From Pinus tabuliformis (taxonomy: Eukaryota > Streptophyta > Pinopsida > Pinales > Pinaceae): a DNA stretch of 64,000 bases. Made by a program: the position numbers and the translations under genes. Under the pieces are notes generated by a model. The model searched no databases, had not been told where the DNA came from, and saw only the letters and a list, made by a program, of their open reading frames with translations. Positions 1 to 11,532 of this stretch are shown piece after piece. The stretch covers positions 605,725,980-605,789,979 of the forward strand of contig CM062815.1 of NCBI GenBank assembly GCA_031772625.1, given 5' to 3'. Position 1 is the stretch's first letter. The number at the start of each line of letters is the position of its first letter.

Positions 1-61
1 CCCAAAACTCATTATTACAATCCTTCTGATATCCATCTGCATACTCATAAACAAGATAGAT

Positions 62-103
62 TGTTCGCTATGTGGGAAAACTGGACATACTTCCTCCCAA
101 TGT
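62..103 (+). other. Coat-protein zinc knuckle of the pararetrovirus
   Basis: The translated motif CSLCGKTGHTSSQC is a perfect CX2CX4HX4C nucleic-acid-binding knuckle, as found near the C-terminus of caulimovirid coat proteins. A second Cys/His cluster (CMKCGSHAYSTKHC) follows at about 200-245; its spacing is unlike a standard knuckle, so its identity is uncertain. Confidence 0.8.
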
Positions 104-1015
104 CCAGAGGGTGAAGAATCAAAACTAAATAGGGGAAAGAAGTCCCAAGTCTGTTCCCAAAGAAACAAACAAGTAAAGTAAGAAGGAAGAAGACTAATTG
201 TGTGTATGAAATGCGGTTCTCATGCTTACAGCACAAAGCACTGCTCGAATGTCACAATCAGAGAAATCGCTCAGCAGCACCAAATAAATGAATCATATTA
301 CGATTCATTTAGTTCTTCGACTGAAGAATAACTCCATGCTCACATGGGGCAATATTCAGATTCTATTTCTTTAGATTGTTTGTGTTCTGATTCTGAAGAA
401 TGTGCATGTCATGTCCAATATAATTCTGACTATGAATATTTCAGTGACTCAAGTGAAGAACACAGGGAACAACATAAGCCCCAAAAGGAAAAAGTCCTTA
501 TGGCCGCAACGGAAGAAGAAGAGCTAAAAATCCTATCACAAATCCGTGCCATGGAGGATGGAGAAATGAAAAACCACCTGACGGAAGCTTTTATGGATCG
601 GCTAAAAGAAAAAGCTTCAAACAGTCCAGGTAAGAAATCTCTATTTGTTGATGCATCATATGAAAGGAATACAAAATCATTCCAAAGGAATCAACAGAAC
701 CCTGAAAGAGTAAGATCTCTTACTCTAAGAGAAGTCAGAAGAGAGATTCATAATCTCAAAACCGAAATTTCTGCACTAAAAGCTCAAGTCGCAGAAATCC
801 AGAAAGGAAAACAGATGGCAAAAAAAGGCGATGATAATCAGCCATGGCATATTGATTCTCATAGTAGTAATCGAGAAGTACAAATTGTTGAAGGTATGAA
901 GGATCCAAATTTTTGATTCAGAGACATGAGATTGTTAACCATATTGTACCAACAGCACCATGTTCTGATAAATATCTGCATAAAAGGGAAAATGTTTGAA
1001 ATGATTGCTCTTAAC

Positions 1016-2870
1016 GATTCTGGAGCAGATATTAACATTTTGAATATGAAAAATATTCCAGCAAAATATTGGGTGACTACAGAAACAGAAGTGGTACGAT
1101 TGGGTAACAAAAAGCTTAGATACGAAGTACCCAAAGCATCTGTTTGTTTTGAAAGCCAATGTATTTATATGAGGTTTGCAGTAGCTGATATTCCAGTAGA
1201 CTGCATTCTTGGTAATATATTTCTTGTAGCAGTAGAACCTCATGGGTCACCTAGACTCAAAGGAGGTAAAGCTGGATATTTTATTTTTGTCCCCACCTCA
1301 AAAGGGACAAGAAAGAAAATTGAACTCCCATATATCTCCAATCCTCGAATTTCTACAATGGTACACACTGTACAAGATCTGGATAGAGCCGAAGCTAGAT
1401 TATCAGAATTAAAGGATCTGAAATGTATGCTGAGAATAGAAGAACAGCTTAAGCTGCCTCAGATCCAGAACAAAATTGGATATTTAAAGAAAATAATAGA
1501 AGAAGAATGCTGCTCTGAAGAACCTAACGCCTTTTGGCATAGGAAGCAGCACACAGTGGAACTCCCTTACAAGGAAGGATACACTGGCAAGCCTTGTAAA
1601 ATCAAAGCTATCCTGATGAACACAGAGTACCAAGATCTTTGCCAGAAAGAGATTCAGCAGCTCCTCAGTACAAGACTAATCAGAGAATCCAACAGTCCTT
1701 GGAACTGTTACGGGTTCTATGTCAACAAAAGAGCTGAACAGATTAGAGGCATTCCTAGATTAGTCATAAACTATAAGCCTCTAAATCCAGTCCTGGTCGA
1801 TGACACCTATCCAATCCCACACAAAGGAGACTTGATCAGAAGGATAGCAGGTGTCAAGATATTTTCCAAGTTCTACCTGAAAGCAAGATTTTGGCAAGTG
1901 GCCATTGCTAAGAAAGATAAGTTTAAAACTGCCTGCAGCATACCAGCAGGATATTATGAATGGAATGTCATGCCTTTTGGACTCAAGAATGCTCCATCAA
2001 AGTTTCAAAAGGTAATGGATGACATTTTCAAGCCATATTTTGATTGGCTGATTGTATATATTGATGATGTATTAATATTTTCTAAGACTATTCAGGAACA
2101 TTTTAAACATGTAAATATTTTTAAGAATTTGGTTAAGCACAATGGTTTAGTGCTTAGCAAGAAGAAGATAGAGGTATTTCAAACCACTATCAAATTTTTG
2201 GGCCATACGATCTGCAATGGGCAGATTTCTCTACAAAAGCATGCATTGGAGTTTGTAGATAAGTTTCCAGATGTTATCACAGATAAGAACCAACTGCAAA
2301 GGTTCTTAGGTTGCCTTAATTACGTCAACAATTTTTATCAAGACTGCGCCAGTGACAGAAAAATCTTAAATAAGAGGCCGACAAAGAATCCTCCTGAATG
2401 GACAGAAGTCCATACAAAAGCAGTCAAAGACATCAAGGCCAACGTAAAATCCTTGCCCATTTTGTATGTTGCTGATGATCTTGCATACAAAATAGTTGAA
2501 TCCGATGCAAGTAATATTGGATGGGGTGGTATTCTAAAGCAAAAGGTTGGAAAATAAGAGTAAGTTGTTCAATTTTCCCCAGGAGTATGGAATCCAGCCA
2601 AACTGAACTACTCCACGATAGAAAAAGAAGTCATGGCAGCATGGAACTGCATCAGTAAGTTTGAAGTTTATCTTATTAATAAACCTTTTCTTCTAAGAAC
2701 TGATGCATCTTCTCTACAGAAGGTGTTAACAAAAGACATCAAGAAGGCTAGAGAAGCCCAGTTTTCCAGATGGCAGGCTTTATTTGCAAACTTTGACTTT
2801 CAGGTAGAGCACATCAAAGGAAAAGACAATAATTTGCCTAATTTTCTTAACAGAGAATACATTGAAACAA
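1016..2870 (+). other. Pararetroviral protease, reverse transcriptase and RNase H region
   Basis: This region would cleave the viral polyprotein, copy the pregenomic RNA into DNA and degrade the RNA strand. Visible landmarks are the protease motif DSGAD at its start, the RT fingers and palm (RLVINYKPLNP, YYEWNVMPFGLKNAPSKFQ, VYIDDVLIF) between about 1755 and 2090, the thumb/connection (FLGHTICNGQISL, FLGCLNYVNNFY), and RNase H landmarks ESDASNIGWGGIL and LRTDASSLQKVL, ending with VEHIKGKDNNLPNFLNRE. The order PR-RT-RH without integrase is the caulimovirid arrangement. It is part of the fossil described above. Confidence 0.85.
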
Positions 2871-2879
2871 AATATCATG

Positions 2880-3705
2880 TCATGATGATCATCACAAAAT
2901 GGGACCAGCACCAGAAACAAGAAGTCTTGAGAATCATGCCTGATGACCAAGACTGGGAAACCTACAAACCCATGTGGCAGCTCCGAAATACGAAGGTGTT
3001 AGACGCCAATTTGCAGCCACACACTAACCTCCAACACTTTGTTCCAGAAAGAAAAGTATACCCTAAAGGAGGAAAGTGGATTCATGATATGATATATGAT
3101 AAAGCAAGACGGAATGGTGACCTTGCAAGACAGGCTTTGGAACAAAATTTTCACAACATTGCCACTATTTGGTGCCATGGTGGACGCAGCATAGGAATGT
3201 ATGAAAGGTATGTCAGCATATACAGGACAAGAGATCTCTGGAATGAACCAGACCATGTTAGAACCCAGCCAGCTACTAGATGGCAAAGAAATGATCCCAA
3301 GATCATATTTCCAGATACAGTGTATAACTTTGCAGACTACAAACAACTCTGGTGGGAATTTCTCAACCTCGACGACATGATCGAAACCTAATACACCAGA
3401 CTCAGGTTCAGTGCCATCGGTCATTTTCAAGGATATCAGCAATGTAAGTGGTTTAAAGACTGGTGGACTGATTATGGAATAAACAGAACTGCCATGGACC
3501 CTATAGAACATGAAAAATATTGCAAAAATCTTTGCAAACCATGTATTGAGCAATGTAGTACAGACTGTAATCACCCTGTTTATAACACTGTTAAACAAAT
3601 GAATAAAGGTGAATGGTTAACTTACAAGTCCTCCCCATATAATAATTCCCTTGAAGAATATATGAGAGAACACATGGAATGGCTTGTATTAACCAAAGTC
3701 TAGTA
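2880..3705 (+). other. Unassigned 3' coding region of the pararetrovirus
   Basis: Coding-like sequence continues past RNase H. It is rich in Trp, Arg and Asp and includes PDDQDWETYKPMWQL and FADYKQLWWEFLNLDD, followed by a small Cys-containing segment (YCKNLCKPCIEQCSTDC). I do not recognise a named domain. Its place between RNase H and the intergenic promoter suggests the 3' part of the polyprotein or a separate small ORF; an inclusion-body or transactivator role cannot be claimed from the sequence. Confidence 0.5.
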
Positions 3706-3772
3706 CCAGATTGTGCTTGGGATGCCCATGATTGTCCGCAGGATTTACACAAAAGTCGGGGACACAATGCAG

Positions 3773-3780
3773 TATAAAAG
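3773..3780 (+). promoter_or_regulatory. TATA box of the pararetroviral pregenomic promoter
   Basis: TATAAAAG lies downstream of the last coding region, where caulimovirids carry the strong promoter for the terminally redundant pregenomic RNA. Confidence 0.6.
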
Positions 3781-3895
3781 GGATAGATTCCCTGATCTTA
3801 CTATTTTTTGATGTAAATAATACGGACCAGTCACAAGGGCTTAATTGTGACCAGATTTCCCGTGGGCTTTGCTATACCAAAGTATCCACAATGTA

Positions 3896-3901
3896 AATAA
3901 A
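3896..3901 (+). terminator. Poly(A) signal AATAAA
   Basis: AATAAA lies about 120 bases after the TATA box. This is the usual caulimovirid layout, in which the polyadenylation signal sits shortly after the transcription start and is used on the second pass of the genome. Confidence 0.55.
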
Positions 3902-3930
3902 ATATAATTTTCTTGTGGGCTTTTAAGCAG

Positions 3931-4585
3931 GGGCTCCTGTCACGAGCTTGCTACTTGCTGCGTCTCTTCGAATGACTTTGACAATTGACTCCTGGTGAAC
4001 CATTGGTGAACCTACTCAGAACTTTCACACTCTTATGGCCTCAACAACGGCTTCCTCACCTAACAACGGCCTTGGAGTCCCTTCATTCCTTTGGCAAACT
4101 TCCTGTGAACTTCAGATGAAGGCCCAAAGACAACTACTACCACAGCAGACAATATTAATGTGCAGATGATGTATTCAGATATAGAATGGTGTACTCATTT
4201 TATTTCAGAATGGATATGACTTTGTTTACAGAAGAATTCTTACAGAGAGATTTCCTTACAGAGATTGACTATCTTCGCATTTACCGGGCTTTATGTTGTT
4301 CACATAGAACAAGCAATACCAGAGGCTACCTGGCGAAGGATAGACTCTAATTTATATTAAAATAAATATGATTAATATAATTATATTGTTTATAATAGTT
4401 TTATGATTTCCAGTTAATTCACATTATTGAAGTAACTCCCGTAGAAATAGTATTAAATATTATGTATATATTAAATAAACTTGGAATTTGAGTAATTCAA
4501 GATTTTAAGAGCCTTTATTAGAAGGATTAAATAAACTTATTTAAATTAATTTTATATTTAATTGTTTTTTTAAGAATTATTTTTT
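3931..4585. other. Non-coding spacer, possible viral leader remnant
   Basis: The first ~300 bases are GC-moderate and could be the start of the pararetroviral leader. The rest is AT-rich with no ORF. I found no tRNA-Met primer site here. Confidence 0.4.
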
Positions 4586-5308
4586 ATGCAACCAAATTGC
4601 GCCATCATTCATGATAAGTGTGTGTGGGAATCTAAAGAACATCCTGCGGTGAAGGATGACTCCCTTCTAATCGCGCCTCATCCACTTCATCTTGACATCC
4701 CTTGTGATTTTGCCACTACTAATTTCTCATGTGAAAACCGATTTTCGGATGCTTCTACTTCTGATCATTCACAGGGCACCTTGGGTGTCAGCGTGTCATT
4801 ACAGTGCGGAGAGGAAACATCTTCCTTAGAAAATCTGTTCAATATGTCGTTTATCTTTCTTGAAAATATAGAGGGTGAAAATATTTTCTTTTCATCTACC
4901 CCTCTTCTCGATTCATCAAATCATGAGGATGCCAACAAACATCCTGAATTTTCTGATCTTGGTTGTTGTGATCTATTCACTTCCTCATCTGATTTGGATG
5001 TTGATTCAACCATTGTTAATCTATCCAAAACACTAGTCTATGATGATCTACTTGTCTATAAGGTTGAAACCCCCCAGATTGTTGAGCAACTTCCGCCTGA
5101 GCTCATGGTTATGTCAAGCCCTCATTGTCCTGAGGTTGATTTCACTTCCGTTCAGGAAATTTTTGAAAAATTCAAGGCTCCTCATCATTCTCTTCTTTGC
5201 ATTGAAGATCAACCAAACACCCAGATTTCACTTCCTCCACTCGAACTACACGACCCCATTGCCCATTCATTACACAACAATCACACATGCACAACACAAG
5301 TGGTCTAG
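4586..5308 (+). CDS. Unrecognised acidic, Ser-rich 240-residue ORF
   Basis: This is an open frame of 240 codons beginning MQPNCAIIHDKCVWESKEH. It is rich in Asp, Glu, Ser and Leu with scattered Cys, and has no signal peptide, membrane helix or known motif. It precedes sequence that is homologous, in inverted orientation, to the part of element E1 downstream of E1's gag-like frame. By position it may therefore be the C-terminal tail of the gag-like protein of element E2; composition is similar, but I could not align the two proteins. It could also be an unrelated gene fragment captured by the element. No intron signals or upstream host exons are evident. Confidence 0.35.
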   Translation: MQPNCAIIHDKCVWESKEHPAVKDDSLLIAPHPLHLDIPCDFATTNFSCENRFSDASTSDHSQGTLGVSVSLQCGEETSSLENLFNMSFIFLENIEGENIFFSSTPLLDSSNHEDANKHPEFSDLGCCDLFTSSSDLDVDSTIVNLSKTLVYDDLLVYKVETPQIVEQLPPELMVMSSPHCPEVDFTSVQEIFEKFKAPHHSLLCIEDQPNTQISLPPLELHDPIAHSLHNNHTCTTQVV

Positions 5309-5459
5309 CTTTCTCGTGTTTGCTTTCATGTCACAGTCAAGAGAATGCGTACATTCAACATTTGCACACAGTGTAGAACAACATCATGGAAGATCCATAG
5401 AATGCATGGCATGAACTTTCACTCATTTTTGTTCTGTGGTCACTTGTAAGCTCAGAGTG

Positions 5460-6240
5460 TTTTTGTATTTATTGAAATATGGCAACAAGAATATTCCAAT
5501 TTAATTTGTCTTTGAATTATATTATCCTTTAAATTAAGGAGATAAGATTGAGTTATATTTGAGTTGTAATTAGTTGACTCACTTTACTGATTTAAGTCCA
5601 GTTAAATTAGTTCCAAACTATTTGAGGAACTAATAGTGAGTTAATAGTCAGTTTATGCATTAATGCACTCAACTAGTGCTACTCCAGTTAACTGAAGATT
5701 CCCTCATCAGAAAATCATGCATGTCTATTCAAAGAAAGACCCAGTTGTGATTAATATTCAAGGACAGCGTACTATCAATTGCATGTGTTTTCTCATGGAT
5801 AAAATTCGTGCATGTAGTCAAGGATTCATCCTTGAGGATTGCGCAATTTTGAAGGCTTGGTTTTCTAGTTGGTAATAGGTTAATCATCCACAAGGAATAG
5901 CGCAAGGAAATAGGAGCTTGGAGGATAGAAAGGAAGGTTGGAGAGAAGTTGAGATTTCCCGTGAGAATCTATGAGGATTGTACTGAGAGCTGGCTAGCTA
6001 TGAGAGCTAAGGGTTTGTATAATTCCTATGTATTTCCACCATGTGTGATAATACAATAGTGTGGGGTTTTGTCTGATACTTTCCCCAAAGTATTTTTATG
6101 TGTATTGTGCCATTGATTCTTCTTCTTCTGGTTATATTGTTCAAGTCAATCTTTAAGCTTCCACAAATAGATAGTAGAAGTAGGTTATAGTATTCTGTTT
6201 TGATTTATATTGCATTATTGAGTTAACCTATCACAGTTTT
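5460..6240 (+). mobile_element. Copia-type LTR fragment or solo LTR
   Basis: A run of TAGTTGACTC/AGTTAACTGA-type sequence is followed by a TGTG-GGGTTTT...TTTCCCC signal near 6058-6090. The same signal occurs near 62205-62240 in the LTR of Copia C3, so this is probably a related LTR. No primer site or coding region follows it directly, which fits a solo LTR or fragment. The ends are not fixed and no target duplication was found. It lies between the 4586-5308 ORF and the rest of E2, exactly where E1 has no corresponding sequence, so it is probably a later insertion. Confidence 0.4.
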
Positions 6241-7359
6241 TTTACACTCTTCACTATTACATCTTTCTTGCTTGCTAGTTCACACAGTTGTCTTGTTTAC
6301 GAACCGTACCTTCACCAACATGGGTCAACCAATGCGCTGGTGAATGAATTGGAAGTATCACTTCACGTGAGATGACCCATGCACTGTTAGCTTAGGAGTA
6401 GGAGTAGTGTTTGCTCTTGAGTTTTTTTTTCTTGCTTGTTTGCTTACATGCTTTTCTTTCACTTTTTCTTCTACTCTTGCTTTGTTTTATTGTTTGTTAG
6501 TTTGCTTGCTTCGTTTTATAGGATAGTTTCACATGAAACCATGTATGACTCTTGAAATCAGCTTGGTAAAGTACAAGAGGCCTTGTGCTTATATCACTAC
6601 TTGGTTATCTTTCATCCTACCTCTGATGAAGAACTTGTTACTTTCATTCCACGATACATCGATGGAAAATACATACTGTTTGAAGTGAACCTTGGTGAAA
6701 ACACAACTGTTGCGTGCTAACTGGTGTCACCTACTCTAGTCGGTTGTTTTTGGGCTAAGCCTTGTTATCTTAATCAAGTAGAGTAAGGTGAGGGGAAACC
6801 CTAAATAGGCACATCAGAGATATAATAAACTACTTCTCTGTTGGAACAACCTCTTCTTCTCTCAATAAGTTGGGTTCCCTCTTCTACCTCTCAAATAAAT
6901 AAGTGCTATGCATAGTTGAAAAAAATGAAAAAAATGAAAAAAGTTTGGAAAAATGAAAAATAAATAAGGCAAAAGAAGAGAAAGGCTTCCTGCGTAGGGA
7001 GGTGATGCAAGTAAATCCGTCATGGTACTGACCAGGCTTGCTAGAAGCAGAGCCATGCTTGTGTTCCTATGTTACTTTGTCGGGGTACTATCCAGGCCTG
7101 CTAGCAGTGGAGCAACACCAGAGATGAAACTAAGACTCTGACGACTATACTACTTGTGCACCAATATACCCCTCAGCCCAAATCGAAACAATTGTGCTGC
7201 CTTGGCTTGGAATGTGTGTCAATTAACCAAAACTTGGCATACACTACATCTTACAATAAAGCTAGTGGGAAACCAAGATGAGTTGAGAGCTGAACAATAC
7301 TTCTGGAGGTGTTAGACTTACCTTTCATGAACAAGGTCCATTCAGAGAGCTAGAGTTCT

Positions 7360-8950
7360 ACCAGTGTTTTGCCAGTGTTGTAGCAGCTACAACCACCCTC
7401 CAAATTTTTTCCTTAGCTTCGTTTTGGAGCCTCCCTTCCAACCTTCACACCAACTTGCCTTGCTTCATCAAGTTCACAAGCTTCAGTGTTTTTCTTCCAA
7501 AAAAGTAGCCTATCGATCACAACTTGATCCATTCCCCTCACAGTCTATTCACCCAGACTTGGTCCAGCTACATGCTGAGCAACTTCCCCAAGAAAATTGT
7601 GCATTTCTTGAGGGCAACCAACCTTCCCTCCATAAATTACGCAATCATGTCTGACAGTCTACTAGGCTTAAAGATTGTCTAATTCTGCCAGTCAACACTC
7701 CCAGCAGGAATTGTGCAATTTTCCCCAGCAAGGCTACTCAGCCCAGAATTTATGCAAATCTCGGCAGCACTCAGATGCTCTACCCATAAATTTTGCAAAT
7801 CTCTTGGGTAGTCAACCTAGCTCCTAGCCATAAATGCACATTTCCTTTGAGTAGTCGAGCAATATTTTGCATGTGCAACTCAGTTGATCGATTCCCTCTG
7901 GGACCAAGCAAAATAGACTTGCATGCATGGGCTACTTCTCCCAAGGCAGCATGCAAAAGGCATCCCTTGTTTCATGGATCTATGTTTAGCAGTTGGAGGT
8001 TACATGCAAGGATCATTTCAAAAACCTCCCACCAAGTGTTTCTTTCCCTAGATTTTTGACATGCGCGTCACAACCTCGTTGTTATCAAAATTCATCAACT
8101 AGATGCTGCATAGCTCATTTATCACATAAACATTGCAGCTCTGACATCCCACACCACATCTAGGTGCAATTGGAACATTCAACTTAGTTGTTTTGGGGTA
8201 AGCCTGCTTCCCATGGCTTGTGTTACATTTCTATCGCTTTTTGTGTTTTCACTAGTATGAGTACTGTTTGCTTGATTTAAGTGAAAACTTGCTCTTTTTT
8301 ACATGTATATTAGCTTTTCCTAGCACTGTTTCATTTTTCGTCAACATCTCGCTGTTGTCACATGCATGAAACTATTTTTTGTGAATGGTCACCGATTCGG
8401 TGACTCGCCTCACCCTCATGCATGTTGTTCCATTTTCTGAATCTATCATTCACCATTTGCATGCATGATCATTCACTTATTTTTACACTCAGTATCAACA
8501 TGCATTTGCCATCACATTCACTTTTAGTTTCCCGTCGGCGAGTCTGGCCAACCTCGGCCTGGACTCTGCCTCACCAAGAGCCTCACCAAGACAGCATTGC
8601 ACAATACTGAGAGGGAAGGCTCTGCCTTCCTCTCTAGAAATGTGCATTTCTACCTAGAATTTTTTCCCCTGGCCTTCTTCGTGCAATCCTGAAGGTCAAT
8701 GACTATTGGCTAAGAAAATTGTGAAATGCCTTCGCTAAGCCTGCAGCCATTGCCAGCTGAGATTGTGCATTACGCCATTCCAGCATTTAGCAGCCAGACT
8801 GGATTGTGCATTGTGAAATTCCAGTATTCAGTCAGTCTCCTAGCAGCCCAGACTATGCCTTGTGCAATCTTGGCAATCTGTCTCATGACCTCCTGGCCGA
8901 AATTGTGCAACCTTCATGATCAGTCACATAGGTATGTTACAAGTTAGTTC
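7360..8950 (+). repeat. Degenerate tandem motif region with TTGTGCAATT units (E2 LTR/3' region)
   Basis: Short blocks built around TTGTGCAATT or a close variant recur every ~50-80 bases, each embedded in CC-rich spacer such as CCAGCAAGGC. In reverse complement they correspond to the TTGCGCAGTT blocks of E1 at 41400-41919 and 52680-53320. Several short open frames here are by-products of this repetition. Between 8060 and 8570 the motif is sparse and the sequence is CATGCATG-rich. Confidence 0.55.
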
Positions 8951-8999
8951 TCAAGTCCATTTTTTCTTCCACTGACAGATTTCTTGCCTTGAGTGTTGC

Positions 9000-10090
9000 C
9001 ATGTCTCCAGGTATTGGAGGTGTTCATCTACCTCTCAACAATGTAGGTACAATGGCTTCCAAGAGAGCAGAGTTAAAGACACCGTTCAGAGCACACCTAT
9101 AGATGCAGTTGATCAAATGTCTATGAGCTTGCCTACACATGAAGATATCAAGTTGTTCGTAGACAAGAACATCAACATATCACATCAGTCAACATCATTA
9201 ACAACAATTGAAGGTAGCATACCAAACGTAGCGAATAGAGTGAATGTAGTGAACGCAACAAATGCAACAAACACAACAGATGCAATGAATGAAAGAGGAA
9301 GGTTGTTGACAACATAGAGGTGGAACAAATTTGCAAGATCAAGTAGATCCATTGATAAAGAAAGAAACTTTGGAGACTCAGGCTATGATATGACGGTGCA
9401 ACATGAAGATCATGCAAAGACAGAGAAGGGAACAGAGAAGGAGTTGCATGTGCTGAAGCAGCAACTCAGGAAGAACATGAAGCTGCACAGGCAAACGAAT
9501 GAGTTGTAGCAGGAACAGGAGAAACAGTGGATGCAACATGCACTCACGGATGAAACTATTCCCATACAAGTTAAAGATCCATCCCAACAGCTAACACAGA
9601 GTAGAAATGGTGTGTTTTGTTGATCACATGGAAGGAATTCAACAACATGCATGTTATTGTGCACACACATGCAATCCAACCCATTCAACACTCACCAAGG
9701 TGAAGACAAGAAGTAAGTCCAACTGGAGTTGAACATGTACTTTCGCAAGTTGATGCGCATGACCACCAACACACATTTTAAGTTCAGCACGGACACTATG
9801 CATCAGTGTGTTGCCAGTTCAGCCGCACCCAAGAATATCATGCGCATGTTAGCAGACGTGTTGGATAAAATGGGGCCAAACTAGTGCTTTTGTTGCAACG
9901 GAGGCAAGAGTTTGCTTCAATAGGATGTCACCATGAGGTGCATGCACACCATCATAGACGACCAAGATTGGCATCAGCTCACCACCTTCACCATCACAAG
10001 CATGTCAAAGAGTTGGTCTCATCACAGCAGACTGTGTGTCAGTGATGTATTGCAAGGCTTGCTCAATCCATGTTGTCTCACATGAGTACA
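9000..10090 (+). other. Coding-like relic of unknown origin inside E2
   Basis: Codon-like composition and a coiled-coil-like Gln/Glu/Lys segment (KELHVLKQQLRKNMKLHRQ, about 9440-9500) suggest a worn protein-coding stretch, followed near 9720-9880 by LELNMYFRKLMRMTTNTH. I do not recognise a family. It has no counterpart in E1, so it may be a captured gene fragment or a separate insertion. Confidence 0.3.
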
Positions 10091-10229
10091 TGTGCATTGT
10101 AATGTTGAGTCATGTCAAGTGTAAGTCAAGTGTCAATAGTTGGATGTAACATTCCTAGAGTAGGTGAAGCGTTATGAGGGTAGTTGAACTGTCACAAAGG
10201 GGAATGTCAAGGGTCACCCCACCCTTTGC

Positions 10230-10237
10230 TATATATA
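10230..10237 (+). promoter_or_regulatory. TATA box of the E2 LTR
   Basis: TATATATA follows a block (ATGAGGGTAGTTGAACTGTC) that is shared with the E1 LTR just upstream of E1's own TATATATA, seen in reverse complement near 40903-40911 and 51258-51265. Conservation of the block in several copies supports a real U3 promoter. Confidence 0.55.
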
Positions 10238-11099
10238 GTCCCTCATAACTCATTGTATAGGCTTTTGGTTAGCCAAGCTTCTCATAAGACTATCTTAGAG
10301 AGAGCTTGGACAATATTGTAACGTGCCTTGGCCTCTCCACTGCACGGAGCTAGTTCATCTCTTTGGAGGAGCAAGCGGATGGGTTAATAACATTCCATTG
10401 TTGGGGTTAGTGAGTTTACATGGATGTATTGTATGATTGGAACTTACACTTCTTTATATAATAAGAACTCACACATTTTCACACGTGTATTGTATCTATT
10501 GTAAGACTGATCTTTAACACTTGTAATGCATGTTGCTTTAACCTATGTTCTACATATGAACTGATTCATTTGTTGTTATCCATCATCTATTAATGGAAAT
10601 GTGTTGTATGTGCTGTTAATGTTGTCCCGTCTGTGTTGACTGCTCTGCCGAACACCAAGCAGACCTTTCACATGAACCTTGCTGTAACAACTATTGCACT
10701 CGTTCGGATTGATCCATGAGTGATGTACACATTATCTTAACTTGTATATTGTGAATACCGCATCTGAGTACTGCTCCACCGGAAGTTCTATATGTCCTAT
10801 GTGTTATGCGTTTCTAGCCAAGTTGAGACTGATCCCTTTCAACCTGGAACTCACATTCACCCCCATCTCCACCAACTTGTGTTAGAACCTCTCATACACC
10901 TTCCTTGACTCATTGCAACAGTCACACCCTTGCTATTAACAGAGTTATCTTACTTGCCTCTATGCGACATCACAGTCAAGGCATTACAATACAACCCACT
11001 GTTGGGACTCCTACACCAAATGGTCTGAGGTCTAATTGGGACTTCTTACCGAGGAGATCCATTTACATGTTTGCAGGTCTAGCATCGTCAACACAAACC

Positions 11100-11345
11100 T
11101 AGTTCAACCAAGTAAATCTATTTTAAGCTAGTTAATGATAGGTCAACCTAGTAAACTTAATAAACCTAGGTCAATGTAGTAAAACTTTGTCAAATAGTAA
11201 ACCTAGGTCATCCTTGTAAAACTATTAGACCTAGATCAAACTAGTAAATGTAGGTCAACCAAGTAAACCATATATGAACCCAATAAACCTAGATCAACCT
11301 ACTAAGCCTAATAAACCTAGTTCAACCTAGTAAAATCAACTCAAC
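11100..11345. repeat. Minisatellite, core CCTAGGTCAACCTAGTAAA
   Basis: About a dozen degenerate copies of an 18-20-base unit (CTAGTAAACCTAGGTCAA and variants) lie immediately after the E2 LTR end. The same unit returns at 13905-13945, 14108-14150, 14455-14515 and 15320-15560. Confidence 0.8.
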
Positions 11346-11532
11346 ATAGTTTTCGCCCTTAGGGGAAATTAAGGGCTTTTAAATTTTTAGTGGGTGAATA
11401 TTTTGTATCATAGTACATTCCTACAAATCACCTCAAATAGCCCACCTTATTTTAAGGGAGAGGGTAAAAAATGTAAATTTAGCCCTTGAAATTAGGAGTT
11501 ACAACCTTCCATTCGCCCTAATTTTCAAGAAT

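Larger units (their letters stand above)
1..3930 (+). mobile_element. Endogenous pararetrovirus fossil (Caulimoviridae), cut by window edge
   Basis: This is a decayed copy of a plant double-stranded DNA pararetrovirus. Parts seen in order are a coat-protein zinc knuckle (62-103), an acidic linker region with a coiled-coil-like stretch (about 344-916), an aspartic protease (motif DSGAD at 1016-1030), reverse transcriptase with VYIDDV near 2055-2070, RNase H (about 2480-2870), an unassigned downstream coding region (about 2880-3700), then a TATA box and a poly(A) signal. No integrase or LTR is seen, which separates it from Gypsy elements; the RT wording (EWNVMPFGLKNAPS) is typical of the caulimovirid family. 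The movement protein and most of the coat protein would lie left of the window. The copy is broken, with roughly five or more breaks. Genus is not settled; a gymnosperm-type endogenous lineage is an inference. Confidence 0.85.
6340..11093 (+). mobile_element. Element E2: 3' part of a large non-autonomous LTR element
   Basis: The stretch 6340-8050 matches 43040-41400 in reverse complement (for example TAGGAGTAGGA near 6402, the GGGGTACTATC-type block near 7085, and GTAGCAGCTACAAC near 7380). The stretch 10138-10450 matches the reverse complement of the E1 LTR core (ATGAGGGTAGT, then CTATATATAG). The last ~130 bases match the reverse complement of the E1 LTR end (ACACCAAATGGTCTGAGGTC, ending CATCGTCAACA). 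The order is the same as in E1, so E2 is a second, opposite copy of the family. It has no RT or integrase and is old and worn. Its 5' end is not located and may include the ORF at 4586-5308. Confidence 0.6.

Noticed and set aside
2999-3598. 199-codon minus-strand frame in the pararetrovirus
   Set aside because: Antisense to the viral 3' coding region; no motif, and minus-strand genes are not known in this family.
7364-8059. Two 88-96-codon frames on the + strand
   Set aside because: They fall in the TTGTGCAATT tandem region of E2; the composition follows the repeat and not a protein.
9172-9691. Leu/Cys-rich minus-strand frames that look like membrane proteins
   Set aside because: They are antisense shadows of a CAACA/GATGCA-rich stretch; the Leu-rich look comes from the repeated trinucleotides.
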